Positions 55,204 to 64,000 of a stretch of DNA of 64,000 nucleotides are shown here, one piece after another; the stretch's first letter is position 1, and the number at the start of each line of letters is the position of its first letter. Source of the DNA: Plazaster borealis (lineage: Eukaryota; Echinodermata; Asteroidea; Forcipulatida; Labidiasteridae); contig CM037475.1 in the NCBI GenBank assembly GCA_021014325.1, positions 2,015,001 to 2,079,000 on the forward strand, written 5' to 3'. The notes beneath the pieces were generated by a model. It was not told the DNA's origin. It saw only the letters and a list, made by a program, of their open reading frames with translations, and searched no databases. A program made the position numbers and the translations under genes.

Positions 55204-55607
55204 TGCCTAAGAAGGTGGCAACAAACGACTACAAGACCTTTTTTTGTTTGTTGACAGCAGAGAAACCAAACAAAACATGTTTGTACAACGAGCGTGTTTG
55301 TGTAACTTTCCGCGACAGTTAAAAATACCCCGTATTATTGCTGCATAACCCACGCCACTAATTAAAATTCCACCTGTCAACCATCAGATGCACCCGTCAT
55401 AGGGTTTTTTTCCTCAACAATTATACCCGATTGTCATGGCAACTATGATGTGGGATTACAATTATTTTTTATTTTCGAGGTATTTTTCGCTGAAGGATGT
55501 TCTCATTAAAAAGTGGGGGGAAAGTGGCATTTGAGAGGGGCACTGCATATGGCCTTATGCTAAATAATCTCCGTATAGTATATTTAGAAGTAACTTTAAC
55601 TAGTAAA

Positions 55608-55725
55608 CTTGCGAGTCAAACCATGTGTAAGTCTAAAGAGAAGTGTTGGCTCTGAAAAGAGCCGGGGTGGTCTCGTCGTTTCGAACATTATACTCTGCAT
55701 GTCTTCAGGAGAAGACTATTTTGTT
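55608..55725 (-). repeat. Repeat with histone-type 3' stem-loop, copy 1
   Basis: On the - strand the 16-base word GGCTCTTTTCAGAGCC (55663-55648) matches the consensus hairpin at the 3' end of animal histone mRNAs. It is preceded by CCTGAAGAC…GTTCGAAACGACGAGACC and followed by AACACTTCTCTTTAGACTTA. A second copy is at 62928-63050. No histone coding sequence lies upstream of either copy, so this is a repeat that carries, or resembles, the element. Confidence 0.7.
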
Positions 55726-55733
55726 TAGTACTT

Positions 55734-55928
55734 GGCCCAAATTCATAGAGCTGCTGCTGAAGCATAAAAACTAGCTAAGCACAACAAAATTATGCGTATA
55801 AGAATAATATTACCAGCTAAAATACAATTTCGCGTGTATCGCCTGTGACTGGTATCCTGCTTATTTTTGCTGAGCAGAATTCATTTCAGTAAAATTGTTT
55901 GCATATGGCAGCTTTATTGGACCCGGGT
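55734..55928. repeat. Family E repeat
   Basis: Ends GGCCCAAATTCATAGAGCTG and GGCAGCTTTATTGGACCCGG; the interior has GTGACTGGTATCCTGC. It directly follows the stem-loop repeat. Confidence 0.6.
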
Positions 55929-56327
55929 CTTTGACTTTCGAATCATTTCGTAACCGCGAAATGTCCATAGTGTATTTTTTTTAACCACTTTAAATTTGTA
56001 TTAATATTTCTATCCATTCAACTGTACATCATTGTTTTTAAAATCAATTTAATTATGCCTTCGCCAATTTATTTGAATATTTTAAAATAACAAATAATAA
56101 TTATAATTTCGCCGGTAAAATTTGAAGCATTTGAGTGAAATCTTAGAGCAATAATAAATAAACAATAGTATTAGAGAAGTAGATATGAATTTGACATCTA
56201 CAAAGGACATACAATGAAAATAAAAAAATAATGAATAGCCCAGAAGCGGGTTTCTAGGGATGATTTGGATGAAAAGGAAGGGGGAATATTACCCCCTCCC
56301 CGTATCTATGCTCTTATGTATTATTCG

Positions 56328-56607
56328 ATAAAACATTGTGAGAAACGACTCCCTCTGAAGTAACGTAGTTTTTGAGAAAGAGGTTATTTCTCACTAGAAC
56401 AAAAAAGACTTCTTGCAAGAAGCCTTTTATTCCTATCTGAAAGCACACAAATTTGTACAACGAGGGTGTTTTTTCTTTCATCATTTTCTTGCACCTTCGA
56501 TGACCAATTGAGCCTAAATTTTCACAGGCTTGTTATTTTATGCATATGTTGGGATACACCAAGTGAGAACACTGGTCTTTGACAAATTCCAAACGTGTTC
56601 AGTGCCT
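56328..56607 (-). mobile_element. TTAA element, family A copy 13, truncated
   Basis: The left part is missing (starts at ATAAAACATTGTGAG); right TTAA 56608-56611. Confidence 0.75.
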
Positions 56608-56611
56608 TTAA

Positions 56612-56700
56612 GTTCCACCATGATATCTTTACACCACGTGTGTGTAAATCTTTGAACATTTTTACTTCCAATCTTATCAATGTTGTATACACCCTTTACT
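56612..56700 (-). mobile_element. Family B fragment
   Basis: The words GTGTGTAAATCTTTGAACAT and TTATCAATGTTGTATACACC correspond to the end of family B (GTGTGAATCTGTGAACATTG, TTACCAATAGTGTACAGG). It abuts the TTAA of the truncated family A copy, as A and B do at 38139. Confidence 0.5.
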
Positions 56701-57253
56701 TTTGGGTAGTCCTACTATGGTTTTACACCTACAAAAGCAAATTCGCGGTACCGAATTGGCCCCCCCAAGCCAACCTCCCCCACCTCGCATGGTTCACCTC
56801 GCATGGTGTAGCCTTAGGTCTTCTGTACACAACCCACATGCGTCAAATGGCCAGCGTACACCTTTACAATTACGTCTTTGTCAACCCATACAAGAAAACC
56901 TACTGGTTCGTGTTTGACGAAAACATCGCCAATCGAGTGACAGCCCCCACAACTCAGTAATTGGGAAGCCTCTAAAGCTTTCCAAGAAAAACAACTAAAA
57001 ATGCACAGCAATAACCTCATTAGGCTCCGAGTTGAAAGGTTTTTTTAAATGCTTGCCGGAGGAAGCGCAGTGCGTCAGTCGGAGCGACGGTGCCGTATAT
57101 TGGCTTTTGGCCTCATTACAAACTCATACTAATGATGATGGCTTGAAAAAAGAGAACACAAAGAGAAAAACAAAACATGAAAATAACCCTCCCAAATTGA
57201 CCTCAACTATATACTTTTACAGCACTGAATACTGCCTGGTTCCGGAGAGCTGG
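56701..57253 (+). other. Unrecognised open frames
   Basis: The frame 56595-56960 ends with YNYVFVNPYKKTYWFVFDEN, which looks protein-like, but it starts inside a mobile-element fragment and shows no splice site or motif. It may be a degraded coding remnant. The following frame (57032-57445) crosses a fold-back and is not called. Confidence 0.25.
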
Positions 57254-57410
57254 ACCATAGACCGTTTTCGAAACGTCGGCTTGGGCTCATGGCATAGGCT
57301 CCATCAGTTATTTAGAAAACGTCCGGCTTTCCCTACGGGGCTTCAAACAGGCAGCCGGAACCCTGAGCCCAAGCCCTCATTTCGAAAAGGCTATAGATGT
57401 ATCATGGTGC
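57254..57410. repeat. Inverted repeat with 'GGCTTGGGCTCA' arms
   Basis: Left arm ACCGTTTTCGAAACGTCGGC plus TTGGGCTCATGG, right arm CCCTGAGCCCAAGCCCTCAT plus TTCGAAAAGG. The arms are about 35 bp and the loop about 70 bp. Confidence 0.6.
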
Positions 57411-57453
57411 ATCCATCTTGTATTGCCATCACAGCAAATCAGTAGCCTATGTA

Positions 57454-57588
57454 AGGCAGTATCCGAATTGGCAGCTACGGCTACGGCTACGGCTACGGCT
57501 ACGGCTGTTGCTATGGACATACTTACCATAGAGCATGATGAAGAAGCGATCCAGCCATAGCCGTAGCCATCAATTTGGACACACGGCT
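57454..57588. mobile_element. Fold-back element, 'GCTACGGCTAC' family copy 2
   Basis: Left arm CCGAATTGGCAGCTACGG with five GCTACG hexamers; right arm GCCATAGCCGTAGCCATCAA. The hexamer tract has expanded here relative to 23973-24113. Confidence 0.65.
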
Positions 57589-57636
57589 AGACCAGCAACT
57601 TTGTAGTTGCAAAACATGGCATTATATCATATAAAC

Positions 57637-57781
57637 AGAGGGGTTACACCCCTATGTTCCGACACCCCTATGTTCCGACAACCCTGGTGTATTTTCCTAT
57701 TCCTCACCCTAACCCTATGTAAATCATGAGAGGGTTGTCGGAACATAGGGGTGTCGGAACATAGGGGTGTCGGAATATAGA
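57637..57781. repeat. Inverted repeat with doubled arms
   Basis: The left arm holds ACACCCCTATGTTCCGAC twice in tandem, the right arm its complement twice. The 48-bp loop includes CACCCTAACCCTATG, a telomere-like word. A related but worn phrase set (CTATGTTTCCTAATC, AACCCTAACCCTAA, GGAACTTAGGGTTG) is seen at 58350-58575. Confidence 0.7.
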
Positions 57782-57953
57782 GCAGTCCCCAAACAGAGGG
57801 TATCAGCTGATCAGCAGCGTATAACTACTACAAGTAGAGGACAGACGTCTAGAATCTACACCAGGACAACTCCAATGTAGATTAAAAAATTGTTAGGCTT
57901 ACTTAACAAGTTGTCTATACATTTATGTAATACAAATGCTATAGGCCTTGGCC

Positions 57954-58237
57954 GAGCTGTCTATGGCTGTGAACTTGAGTAATGTGGGTTCGAATCCTGG
58001 CCTGGTCAGTTGCGACATTTGTGTCCTTGAGCAAGACACTTTATCATAATTGCTTAATGCTTCTCTCCACCCAGGAGTACAAATGGGTACCGGCGAGAGC
58101 TGGGGAGTAACCTGAAATGGACTGGCATCCTGTCCAGGGGGAATAGAAATACTCTCAGTTGTCTAATGCCAATGAAACCGGATATTAACACCGGCCTGAT
58201 GAGCCATATTGCCCGGGGACACACTTTACTTTACTAT
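57954..58237 (+). mobile_element. tRNA-derived SINE, third family
   Basis: The head GGCCTTGGCCGAGCTGTC (A box-like) and GGGTTCGAATCCTGG (B box) resembles a Leu/Ser-type tRNA. The body reads CCTTGAGCAAGACACTTTAT…CCGGCGAGAGCTGGGG…GACTGGCATCCTGTCCAGG…ACACCGGCCTGATGAGCC. Elements with this body are common in marine invertebrates. It looks close to full length. Confidence 0.75.
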
Positions 58238-58239
58238 AG

Positions 58240-59148
58240 GCTGGTAACAGACAATAACTAGCGCACTAATCAAAACAGGGTTTTTTTTCCTTTCTATTTT
58301 AGCACTTTATTCAGAGGCTGTTCAAACAAGCTTTGGTTACACACCTATGTTTCCTAATCCCAACCCTAACCCTAATGTGTAGATCAAAGCCCGTTTCACA
58401 CGAGAGTAATTTAGCGAGGGTCCCTTGCTAAATTTTAGCATGGTTGTGAAATTTTACAAAATGAACCTTGTGTGAAAGGACAACAATTTTGTTGTGCTGT
58501 CCAAAGGTCCCTTGTGAAATCTTGTCAAAAAGAGGAATTATAGGAACTTAGGGTTGTAGGAACTTAGGGTTATTGGAACATCAAGCAATCACCTAGCACT
58601 TATGTACATTTCTTTTTTACAATTCCATGAAATTAATTCTTATTTTGTGTCAAATTCAGAATTTTTTTCTGATCATGTGAGCAGCTAACGTGTTTTTCTA
58701 ATACCAAATTAAAAAAAAAAAAAAAAAAAAAAATTAATACCAAATATTTTTCAAACAATTACTTTTAGCAAGTACTTTCAACTTTTTCTTGAAGTGTTAA
58801 TTACTATATTTTGAAATCATTCCCTTTATGTACATGACTCATAAAATGTTAAGTCGCAAATAAATTGAAAAAAACAAACTTCACAAGCTTTTAAATCAGT
58901 GTATTTTCTATATTTTATATTTAGCTGAATTCATAGAAATATAACCCAGAGAATGCTGTGTGTGTAGATCAGAGCATATCTGGTTTGAGGCAAGTTGTGC
59001 GAGCTGCAATTTTTACTGGCTTCCCATTGGTTGATCTGGTTAATTTTGACATACAGGCACGTCACATGGTATTGATATGCTACACCCACAGCCGACATAG
59101 AGGGCATGCACAGCAGACACCCACCATAATTCAGCTAAGCATTCAGCT
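58240..59148. other. No gene seen
   Basis: A long A-run lies at 58710-58732. AT-rich, nothing else supported. Confidence 0.4.
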
Positions 59149-59149
59149 T

Positions 59150-59350
59150 AGCTCGGTTTGTTTCTTCCCTGCCTTTCACCTCTGACCCCGGTTCGAATCC
59201 CGCACCGGAGCCTTGCATGTTGTTTGGGTTTTCAGTCCCTACCTGATTGCATGGTTTTTCCCTATTTGGGGTTTTCCTCCCACATCTAAAACTGACATTT
59301 CGTCATCATCTTCTCTACACAGGTATCTTCAGGCCTGCGGGTCACCGTGC
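59150..59350 (+). mobile_element. tRNA-derived SINE, second family, copy 2
   Basis: B box CCGGTTCGAATCCCG at 59189, then GGGGTTTTCCTCCCACATCT and CGTCATCATCTTCTCTAC, matching the - strand copy at 26220-26385 block by block. Confidence 0.7.
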
Positions 59351-60141
59351 AAGGTACTTACTTTTGAGGGTCCCTTTTATCTTACTACCAGAATAATATA
59401 ATAATAATTCTGTGTTTTATTCCTATAGTTAAAATGCAGGCGTGTAGTTTTGAAACACTGGGTATAATTGCTCAGTATCACCCAATAAATGTGCCATTTT
59501 AAAAACCATTTTTATAATATTTGTATAATACTTTTTACTATCAATATTAAGGTCTGGCTAAAGGTTAAGGGAATTTGTATTTACAAAAATTGCGCTTCAT
59601 TTGTCTTCAAATTATGATATTTGTATCGGGTTGAAACAACGACGACGGAGAAGTACCATGAAAGTGGCTTACTGGTCCATGTCCGAATTGAATTTGCCCA
59701 CAGCTATGGTGGTTCAGATAATACGTTTTTTTCAGTGACCAATGCCGGCAGTCTGAACTACATACTTCCCCAGCCCGCAAAAACACATTTTTGCAAGGGG
59801 GTGTTGGTTTTTTCAAAGACAATTGGCGAGTGCGAAGTGCGAAGCCATTACGGCGTGGGGTCAGGGGCCCACTTAAGGGCCCCAGAAGCTTTGGGGTTCT
59901 AGATGCTCTGTTGTGCAATCAAAGCCACTATATGACATGTAACATGTACTCATACATTTTTGGAACTTTTCCAAGTTTTCCGTTTATGTAAGGGTGAATT
60001 TATGAAACATGTTTACTAAAAGTAGGGGTGCTTTGGTATATTCCAGCACCCCCATCCAAAAACTTGGGGGTGCTGCAGCACCCCCCCCCCAATCTCATGG
60101 ACCTGATACTTCCCTCTGTATTGGAGTACATGAGATTTGAC

Positions 60142-60231
60142 TCAATAGTAGTCTTCATTGTCCTTAGTCTTTAAGACGCCTGACGCTTTCTGATTCTTGA
60201 TCTGATCTTGACTGTTATAGAACGCCCCAAC
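60142..60231 (-). CDS. LIG1: DNA ligase 1, last coding exon
   Basis: On the - strand an acceptor CTAAACAG (AG at 60233-60232) opens 29 codons and a TGA stop (60144-60142). The peptide VGAFYNSQDQIKNQKASG…NEDYY matches the C-terminus of animal LIG1 in position, spacing and its QxQIxNQ core. It is the short acidic tail after the oligonucleotide-binding domain. The phase (0) agrees with the upstream exon at 62161-62253. The 3' UTR extends leftward; its end was not located, though TTTTATT (AATAAAA on -) at 59415-59421 is a candidate. Confidence 0.85.
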   Translation of the reverse strand, partial: VGAFYNSQDQIKNQKASGVLKTKDNEDYY

Positions 60232-62160
60232 CTGTTTAGACCAAAGGAAAAACAATAAATGATAACAAACAACTTATATGGTGCCAAAAAATATACTCCA
60301 AAAAAGTGACCTCCAAAAACGTGACTCAATATGTTTCACAATAATGAAAACTTAATTTTAGGTTGAACAAAGAAAGATTGACTAGAGCGGGATTTGAACC
60401 AACGACCTCCGGTTTAACGTACCGGCGCTCTACCAACTGAACTATCTAGCCCTATGTTGGCGGTCTCCCTATAATAAAATTTAACGCTTTACAAAAATGG
60501 CCAATAGATATTTTAAATATACAAACAGAAATAACCAATAAGCAAATGAAATTTTATAAATACACTAAAAGATAACCAAATTATGAATACTGAAACATTA
60601 AATAATAAGTGATAAATGATATATGATAAATATTAGTATGAAATCAAATGAGACAATAATCAGAGAAATTAATAAATATTGATTCTTGAACAAATATCAA
60701 AAATCAAAATTGAACTGCTCTTCATGGATAAATGAGTGAGTGAAATATTAAAACACAATCCATTGATTTCAATAACAATGGAGATGAATGGACTAACACC
60801 TAGGTGAAGCAGAAATTATGTCACATGGGGGGTCACATGATACGGCGTGGGATCAAAGGTCACACCTAAAATCATACATGTAAAATATCAATGCAGTATA
60901 TTCAAATAAATAAATCCGGAACCAGTCTACCCCTGCAGGATGCAGAGATAACCGACTTCACCCAATCACTATTTCAACAATAATGCAATGAAATAATGCA
61001 ATGAAAAACATTAGGTCAAACACAAGATTGAACAGTCTAGCAAACAATTTGTAGTAATTTTTACCGAGTGAGGGCGTGCGTGAACCAAATTTATGTGATG
61101 AAAAAACAAGCAAAACAAACTGGTTTTTCCATTGTTGTCATTATTATTATTTTTTATTTGGCCATTGATACAGAAAAACAACATACAGGCAAAGAAAATC
61201 AGATAAAACTGTATTTGATGCACGGACTTCCACCATTGAAAGCGCCCTCATGCGGTCAAAAATACGGCCATTTGAGTTGAAATGTCTGAAGGTCCATGTC
61301 AAATGAGGCAATTTACAGGTATTTATGTTTCATGCAATCTCCAAGAAGAAAATCATTTACAATGAAATTTAATCATCATTTTCATTGGGAGTTAAAGGGA
61401 ATTGTTAGGATAATCTCTTGTGCCACTAAAGTGTTCTTTTTACATGGTTGCCTCAAAGTTGCATGATTTAAAGAAACACGCACTAGTGAAAGAGATCGAG
61501 AGAAATATAGTCTAGCCGTTTGGGTACTTTGATGGAGAACCATCATAATACACTAATTGGCAGGCTAATTTATAAACAAAAGGGCCATACCATAAACTAA
61601 CTACTAAAAGTAAAATAAACCAAGAAAACAATCCTCCTTAATGTTTAAAGTAAAAAGTACAGAAAACTTAAGTTAACATTCAAAAGGGACCGGCTGTGTT
61701 GGGTGAAATTAAAACCCAATTAGACCCCTTGGAGGGAGGGTGGGTGGGAGAAATTGTTTTGGCAAGTGCTACTGAGATTAGAATGATTTTGAGCTCCTTT
61801 GCACCAAAACAAATTGCAAAGCAATGTCTAGAATGATTGTAAGTACAGCACATAGGTCAAGTGTCCTATTGGCTGCCTAGTCTGTGGCCCTCCAATGGAG
61901 GGCAATGATTAATGACCATGAGGAGTGGTCAGAAAGCACCCCCATGGATAATTACTTAAAAGGAGTCATTATAATTCTTCAAGAGCAAAATCACCTTAGA
62001 TTTTCCCCAAAATTGCCTCATGCATTTAAACAAGGTCCTCAGTGACCATCATCGTAATTGATGAATCAAGGGCCCTAAGAAATCTCATTGTTACGGTTTC
62101 CCCCCCCCCCTTATCAGCGGTCCATAAAAGCCCCCATTTTGTTATCCACACAGCACTGAC
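60232..62160 (-). other. LIG1 last intron
   Basis: 1929 bp between the donor CAG|GTCAGT (GT at 62160-62159) and the acceptor at 60233-60232. It holds the tRNA-like element 60380-60451; a C-run at 62101-62110 (a G-run on the - strand) is near its 5' end. Frames at 61011-61280 are chance. Confidence 0.75.
60380..60451 (-). tRNA. tRNA-like sequence, anticodon GUU by position (probably not functional)
   Basis: Seventy-two bases fold as a cloverleaf by eye. The acceptor GGCTAGA pairs with TCTAGTC, the D stem is GTTC/GAGC, the anticodon stem CCGGT/ACCGG is perfect, and the T arm is GTTGG-TTCAAAT-CCCGC with one mismatch. The anticodon loop is ACGTTAA, so position 34-36 is GTT (Asn), but position 33 is C where tRNAs have U. 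No CCA is expected in a eukaryotic gene, and T-rich termination downstream is weak. Most likely it is a tRNA-derived repeat or pseudogene lying in the LIG1 intron, on the same strand. Confidence 0.45.
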
Positions 62161-62253
62161 CTGTATACTGCTAGTGGCCTCCTCAGGTTTCTTGTCCTCT
62201 CGTACCCTCAGGAAGCGAGGAAATCTCAGAGAGATTCCTTTCTCCGGATCAAC
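62161..62253 (-). CDS. LIG1: DNA ligase 1, penultimate coding exon
   Basis: Thirty-one codons between a CCCTAG acceptor (AG at 62255-62254) and CAG|GTCAGT, phase 0 at both ends. The peptide begins [20 protein letters not shown] and ends [15 protein letters not shown]…RxREDK is motif VI of ATP-dependent DNA ligases, in the OB-fold domain. LIG3 and LIG4 differ in the flanking residues, while VDP(D/E)[10 protein letters not shown] is typical of LIG1. LIG1 seals Okazaki-fragment nicks in the nucleus together with PCNA and works in long-patch base excision repair. Earlier exons are not found in 62254-64000 and should lie to the right of the window. Confidence 0.93.
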
Positions 62254-62927
62254 CTAGGGTTCAAGAGAAAAGGCAGGACAAAGGAATGAGTGGGTGAGGC
62301 CCACGAGGGAAGGAAGCGCCGAGTTGTTTTGACGACCATGTCTTTTGAAAAAAGGTGGATGATTTGACTGTTAGAATAGAGAAGAAATCCCTTATACACT
62401 AGCATTAACCCATAATTTAACTATAATTTGGTAAAGTAAAAAATACAAAGAGAGGCATTTTTGTTGTTGCTCTTTCACGGGGGAAAAAATAACGTCTATG
62501 GGAAAAACAGTGCCAGCCTACAATTTGAGGTCAACTGGAGTTCAGCCTCACTAAAGATAAAAACCAGGGACCTCTTTCACAGAAATTCACAGGACATAAA
62601 TTTAAACAAGCATAAATAGATCTTAATTAGCAGTAACTGGTTATCAGCCGAAATGTCATGTAATGTATATTGAATGAGGCTGGTTCCCTGCTTCATTGGT
62701 TAATCCTCTTGTTACCAAATTATTTAACAACCGCAAGTGACTGAATTGTTCGACACTCAAGCGTAACGCAAACACTCTTACACAATAACACACATGTTCA
62801 GAGTCAAATTTAGCACCCTGAAGACTTCATTTTAAAGCAAAATGAGAAACTTACTGAACTCCTTTTCACATAATCAAAAAATCGATGAAATCAAACAGTA
62901 AGCGTCAGCTAAGAAGCAACTATAAAT

Positions 62928-63050
62928 AAATAGTAAACTTGCGGGTACAACAAAGTGTAAAATCTCTTTGTGGGAGTGTTGGCTCTGAAAAGAGCCAGTG
63001 TGGTCTCGACGTTTCGAACAGTATACTCTGCTCGTCTTCAGGAGAATAAG
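62928..63050 (-). repeat. Repeat with histone-type 3' stem-loop, copy 2
   Basis: The - strand reads CTCCTGAAGACGAGCAGAGT…GTTCGAAACGTCGAGACC, then the hairpin GGCTCTTTTCAGAGCC (63006-62991), then AACACTCCCACAAAGAGATT. The purine-rich AAAGAGA 11 bases after the hairpin resembles the histone downstream element that pairs with U7 snRNA. The CGAGCAG…CTGTTCG hairpin upstream is perfect here but broken in copy 1. The copy lies in a LIG1 intron or upstream intron on the same strand. Confidence 0.7.
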
Positions 63051-63233
63051 CGTCAACGTTGTCAATCATTCATTCGGGAGTGTAATCAGTAAACTCAAAC
63101 ATCTTTTTATACACAAAACATGTGGCACTCCGTAGGTGTTTTGGCATTTCGGATCTTCCCACTCCTTTTTAAGAGGATTGCATAAAATAAACCTTTATGT
63201 TTTTACCACTGTTTGAAAGATCTGGGCCCAATT

Positions 63234-63416
63234 TCATAAAGCTGTTTAACAGAAAATTAAGCTCAGCAAATTTCTTTGCTAAGCATGAAATGAGTGGGCT
63301 ACCAGTCACAACAAAGGTAACTGTATGGTATTTTGGCTGGTAACCTATTTTTCCTAAGCAAGAGTTTTCTGTGCTGAGCAAGTTTCTGTCCTTACATGAT
63401 TTATGAAATTGGGCCC
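63234..63416. repeat. Family E repeat, complete copy with target duplication
   Basis: Termini GGGCCCAATTTCATAAAGCT and ATTTATGAAATTGGGCCC are inverted repeats. AGATCT is directly repeated on both sides (63228-63233 and 63417-63422), a likely target-site duplication. Inside are TTGCTAAGCATGAAATG and GGCTGGTAACC. It is non-coding, 183 bp, and fits a non-autonomous DNA element. Confidence 0.75.
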
Positions 63417-63664
63417 AGATCTTTCTCTTTCCAACCATTGTAAACTTGGCTATGGCATGTGAACATGGAAAAAACCAACAGCTTTATAATAAAAGGGCTT
63501 TGTGTTGGAGTTTTTGTTGACTAAAGTTGCGCCTATGGTAAGGAATTAGGAAAGGGTTAAGCAGATAAAATTTCTTAGTAAAATTTTCTGCCAATCAGGC
63601 CCCCCGATTTCATTAAAAGCAGATGTAAATTTTGTGATGTTACATTCACAAACATCTATTTGGC

Positions 63665-63785
63665 AGGTTGCTGGAGGACTGAGTTTGGTCTCGGACTAAA
63701 GAACATTCTCAAGTCCATTTTTTGTGGAATTGGACTTGGACTCGGTCTCGGACAAAAGGGACTTAGGACTCGGACAACAGGGAAT
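63665..63785. repeat. GGACTCGG-type degenerate repeat
   Basis: Recurring GGTCTCGGAC / GGACTTGGACTCGG / GGACTCGGAC words with irregular spacing. Confidence 0.55.
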
Positions 63786-63809
63786 CGACTTCAGCACTGC
63801 TATTTGGAC

Positions 63810-63945
63810 CTTCAGCCAAATTTCATAAAGCTGTTGAGCAGAAAGTTCATACAAAATAACAGGGCACCATTTACAGCAAAGTCAAACAAATGGCGTTTTT
63901 GCTGGTAAACCACTTCTACTGAGCCCAACATTTTTTTGCTAAGCA
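63810..63945. repeat. Family E repeat, partial
   Basis: Left end CAGCCAAATTTCATAAAGCT; interior GGGCACCATTTACAGCAAAGT and TTTTGCTGGTAAACCAC. The right terminus is lost into an AAT microsatellite. Confidence 0.5.
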
Positions 63946-63950
63946 ATTGT

Positions 63951-64000
63951 TTAACAATAATAATAATAGTGGCTTCTTATATAGCCCTCAAATACGTCAC
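63951..64000 (+). repeat. (AAT)n plus conserved repeat start
   Basis: An AATAATAATAAT run followed by AGTGGCTTCTTATATAGCCC, a phrase I have seen next to such microsatellites in many marine invertebrates. It is cut by the window end. Confidence 0.4.

Noticed and set aside
55648..55663. A real histone gene 3' end
   Set aside because: No histone-like coding sequence lies upstream on the - strand at either copy, and the surrounding sequence is repeated.

Overview
This is a eukaryotic, intron-rich, AT-leaning genomic window, almost certainly from a deuterostome invertebrate. An echinoderm, most likely a sea star, is my best guess from the look of the dispersed repeats. That guess rests on recognition, not on a search. 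Most long open frames here are repeat-derived or chance frames. Only two genes are recognised with confidence: an intact TOB/BTG-family gene on the + strand, and the last two coding exons of DNA ligase 1 (LIG1) on the - strand.

Layout. (1) 1-2078: gene-poor, with a tRNA-derived SINE and a possible small exon. (2) 2079-8920: a tandem array of about 95 copies of a 72-bp unit, with a higher-order structure of about 1.37 and 1.73 kb. (3) 8921-10160: a possible terminal exon of an unknown + strand gene, so the array may lie in its last intron. (4) 10500-41400: repeat-dominated sequence with at least four families of short terminal-inverted-repeat elements flanked by TTAA, several fold-back palindromes, SINEs, three minisatellites and duplicated blocks. 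A possible - strand exon sits at 39798-40021. (5) 42120-48390: the TOB locus, with a CpG-rich promoter-like region, a probable non-coding first exon, a 3.2-kb intron, a single coding exon (46160-47218) and the 3' UTR. (6) 48400-60100: repeats and fold-backs again, with a weak terminal-exon candidate at 53257. (7) 60142-62253: LIG1 3' coding exons on the - strand, separated by a 1.9-kb intron that carries a tRNA-like element.

How it fits together. TOB proteins bridge the CCR4-NOT deadenylase and poly(A)-binding protein to slow proliferation, and LIG1 seals Okazaki fragments. They are neighbours on opposite strands with no visible shared regulation. The rest is mainly a record of mobile-element activity. 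The most striking parts are the 72-bp array, whose every typical unit holds a palindromic E-box, the chains of different TTAA elements sharing single TTAA junctions, a two-copy repeat carrying a histone-type 3' stem-loop, and a 260-bp near-perfect palindrome. No sequence search or folding program was run; alignments and folds were done by eye.
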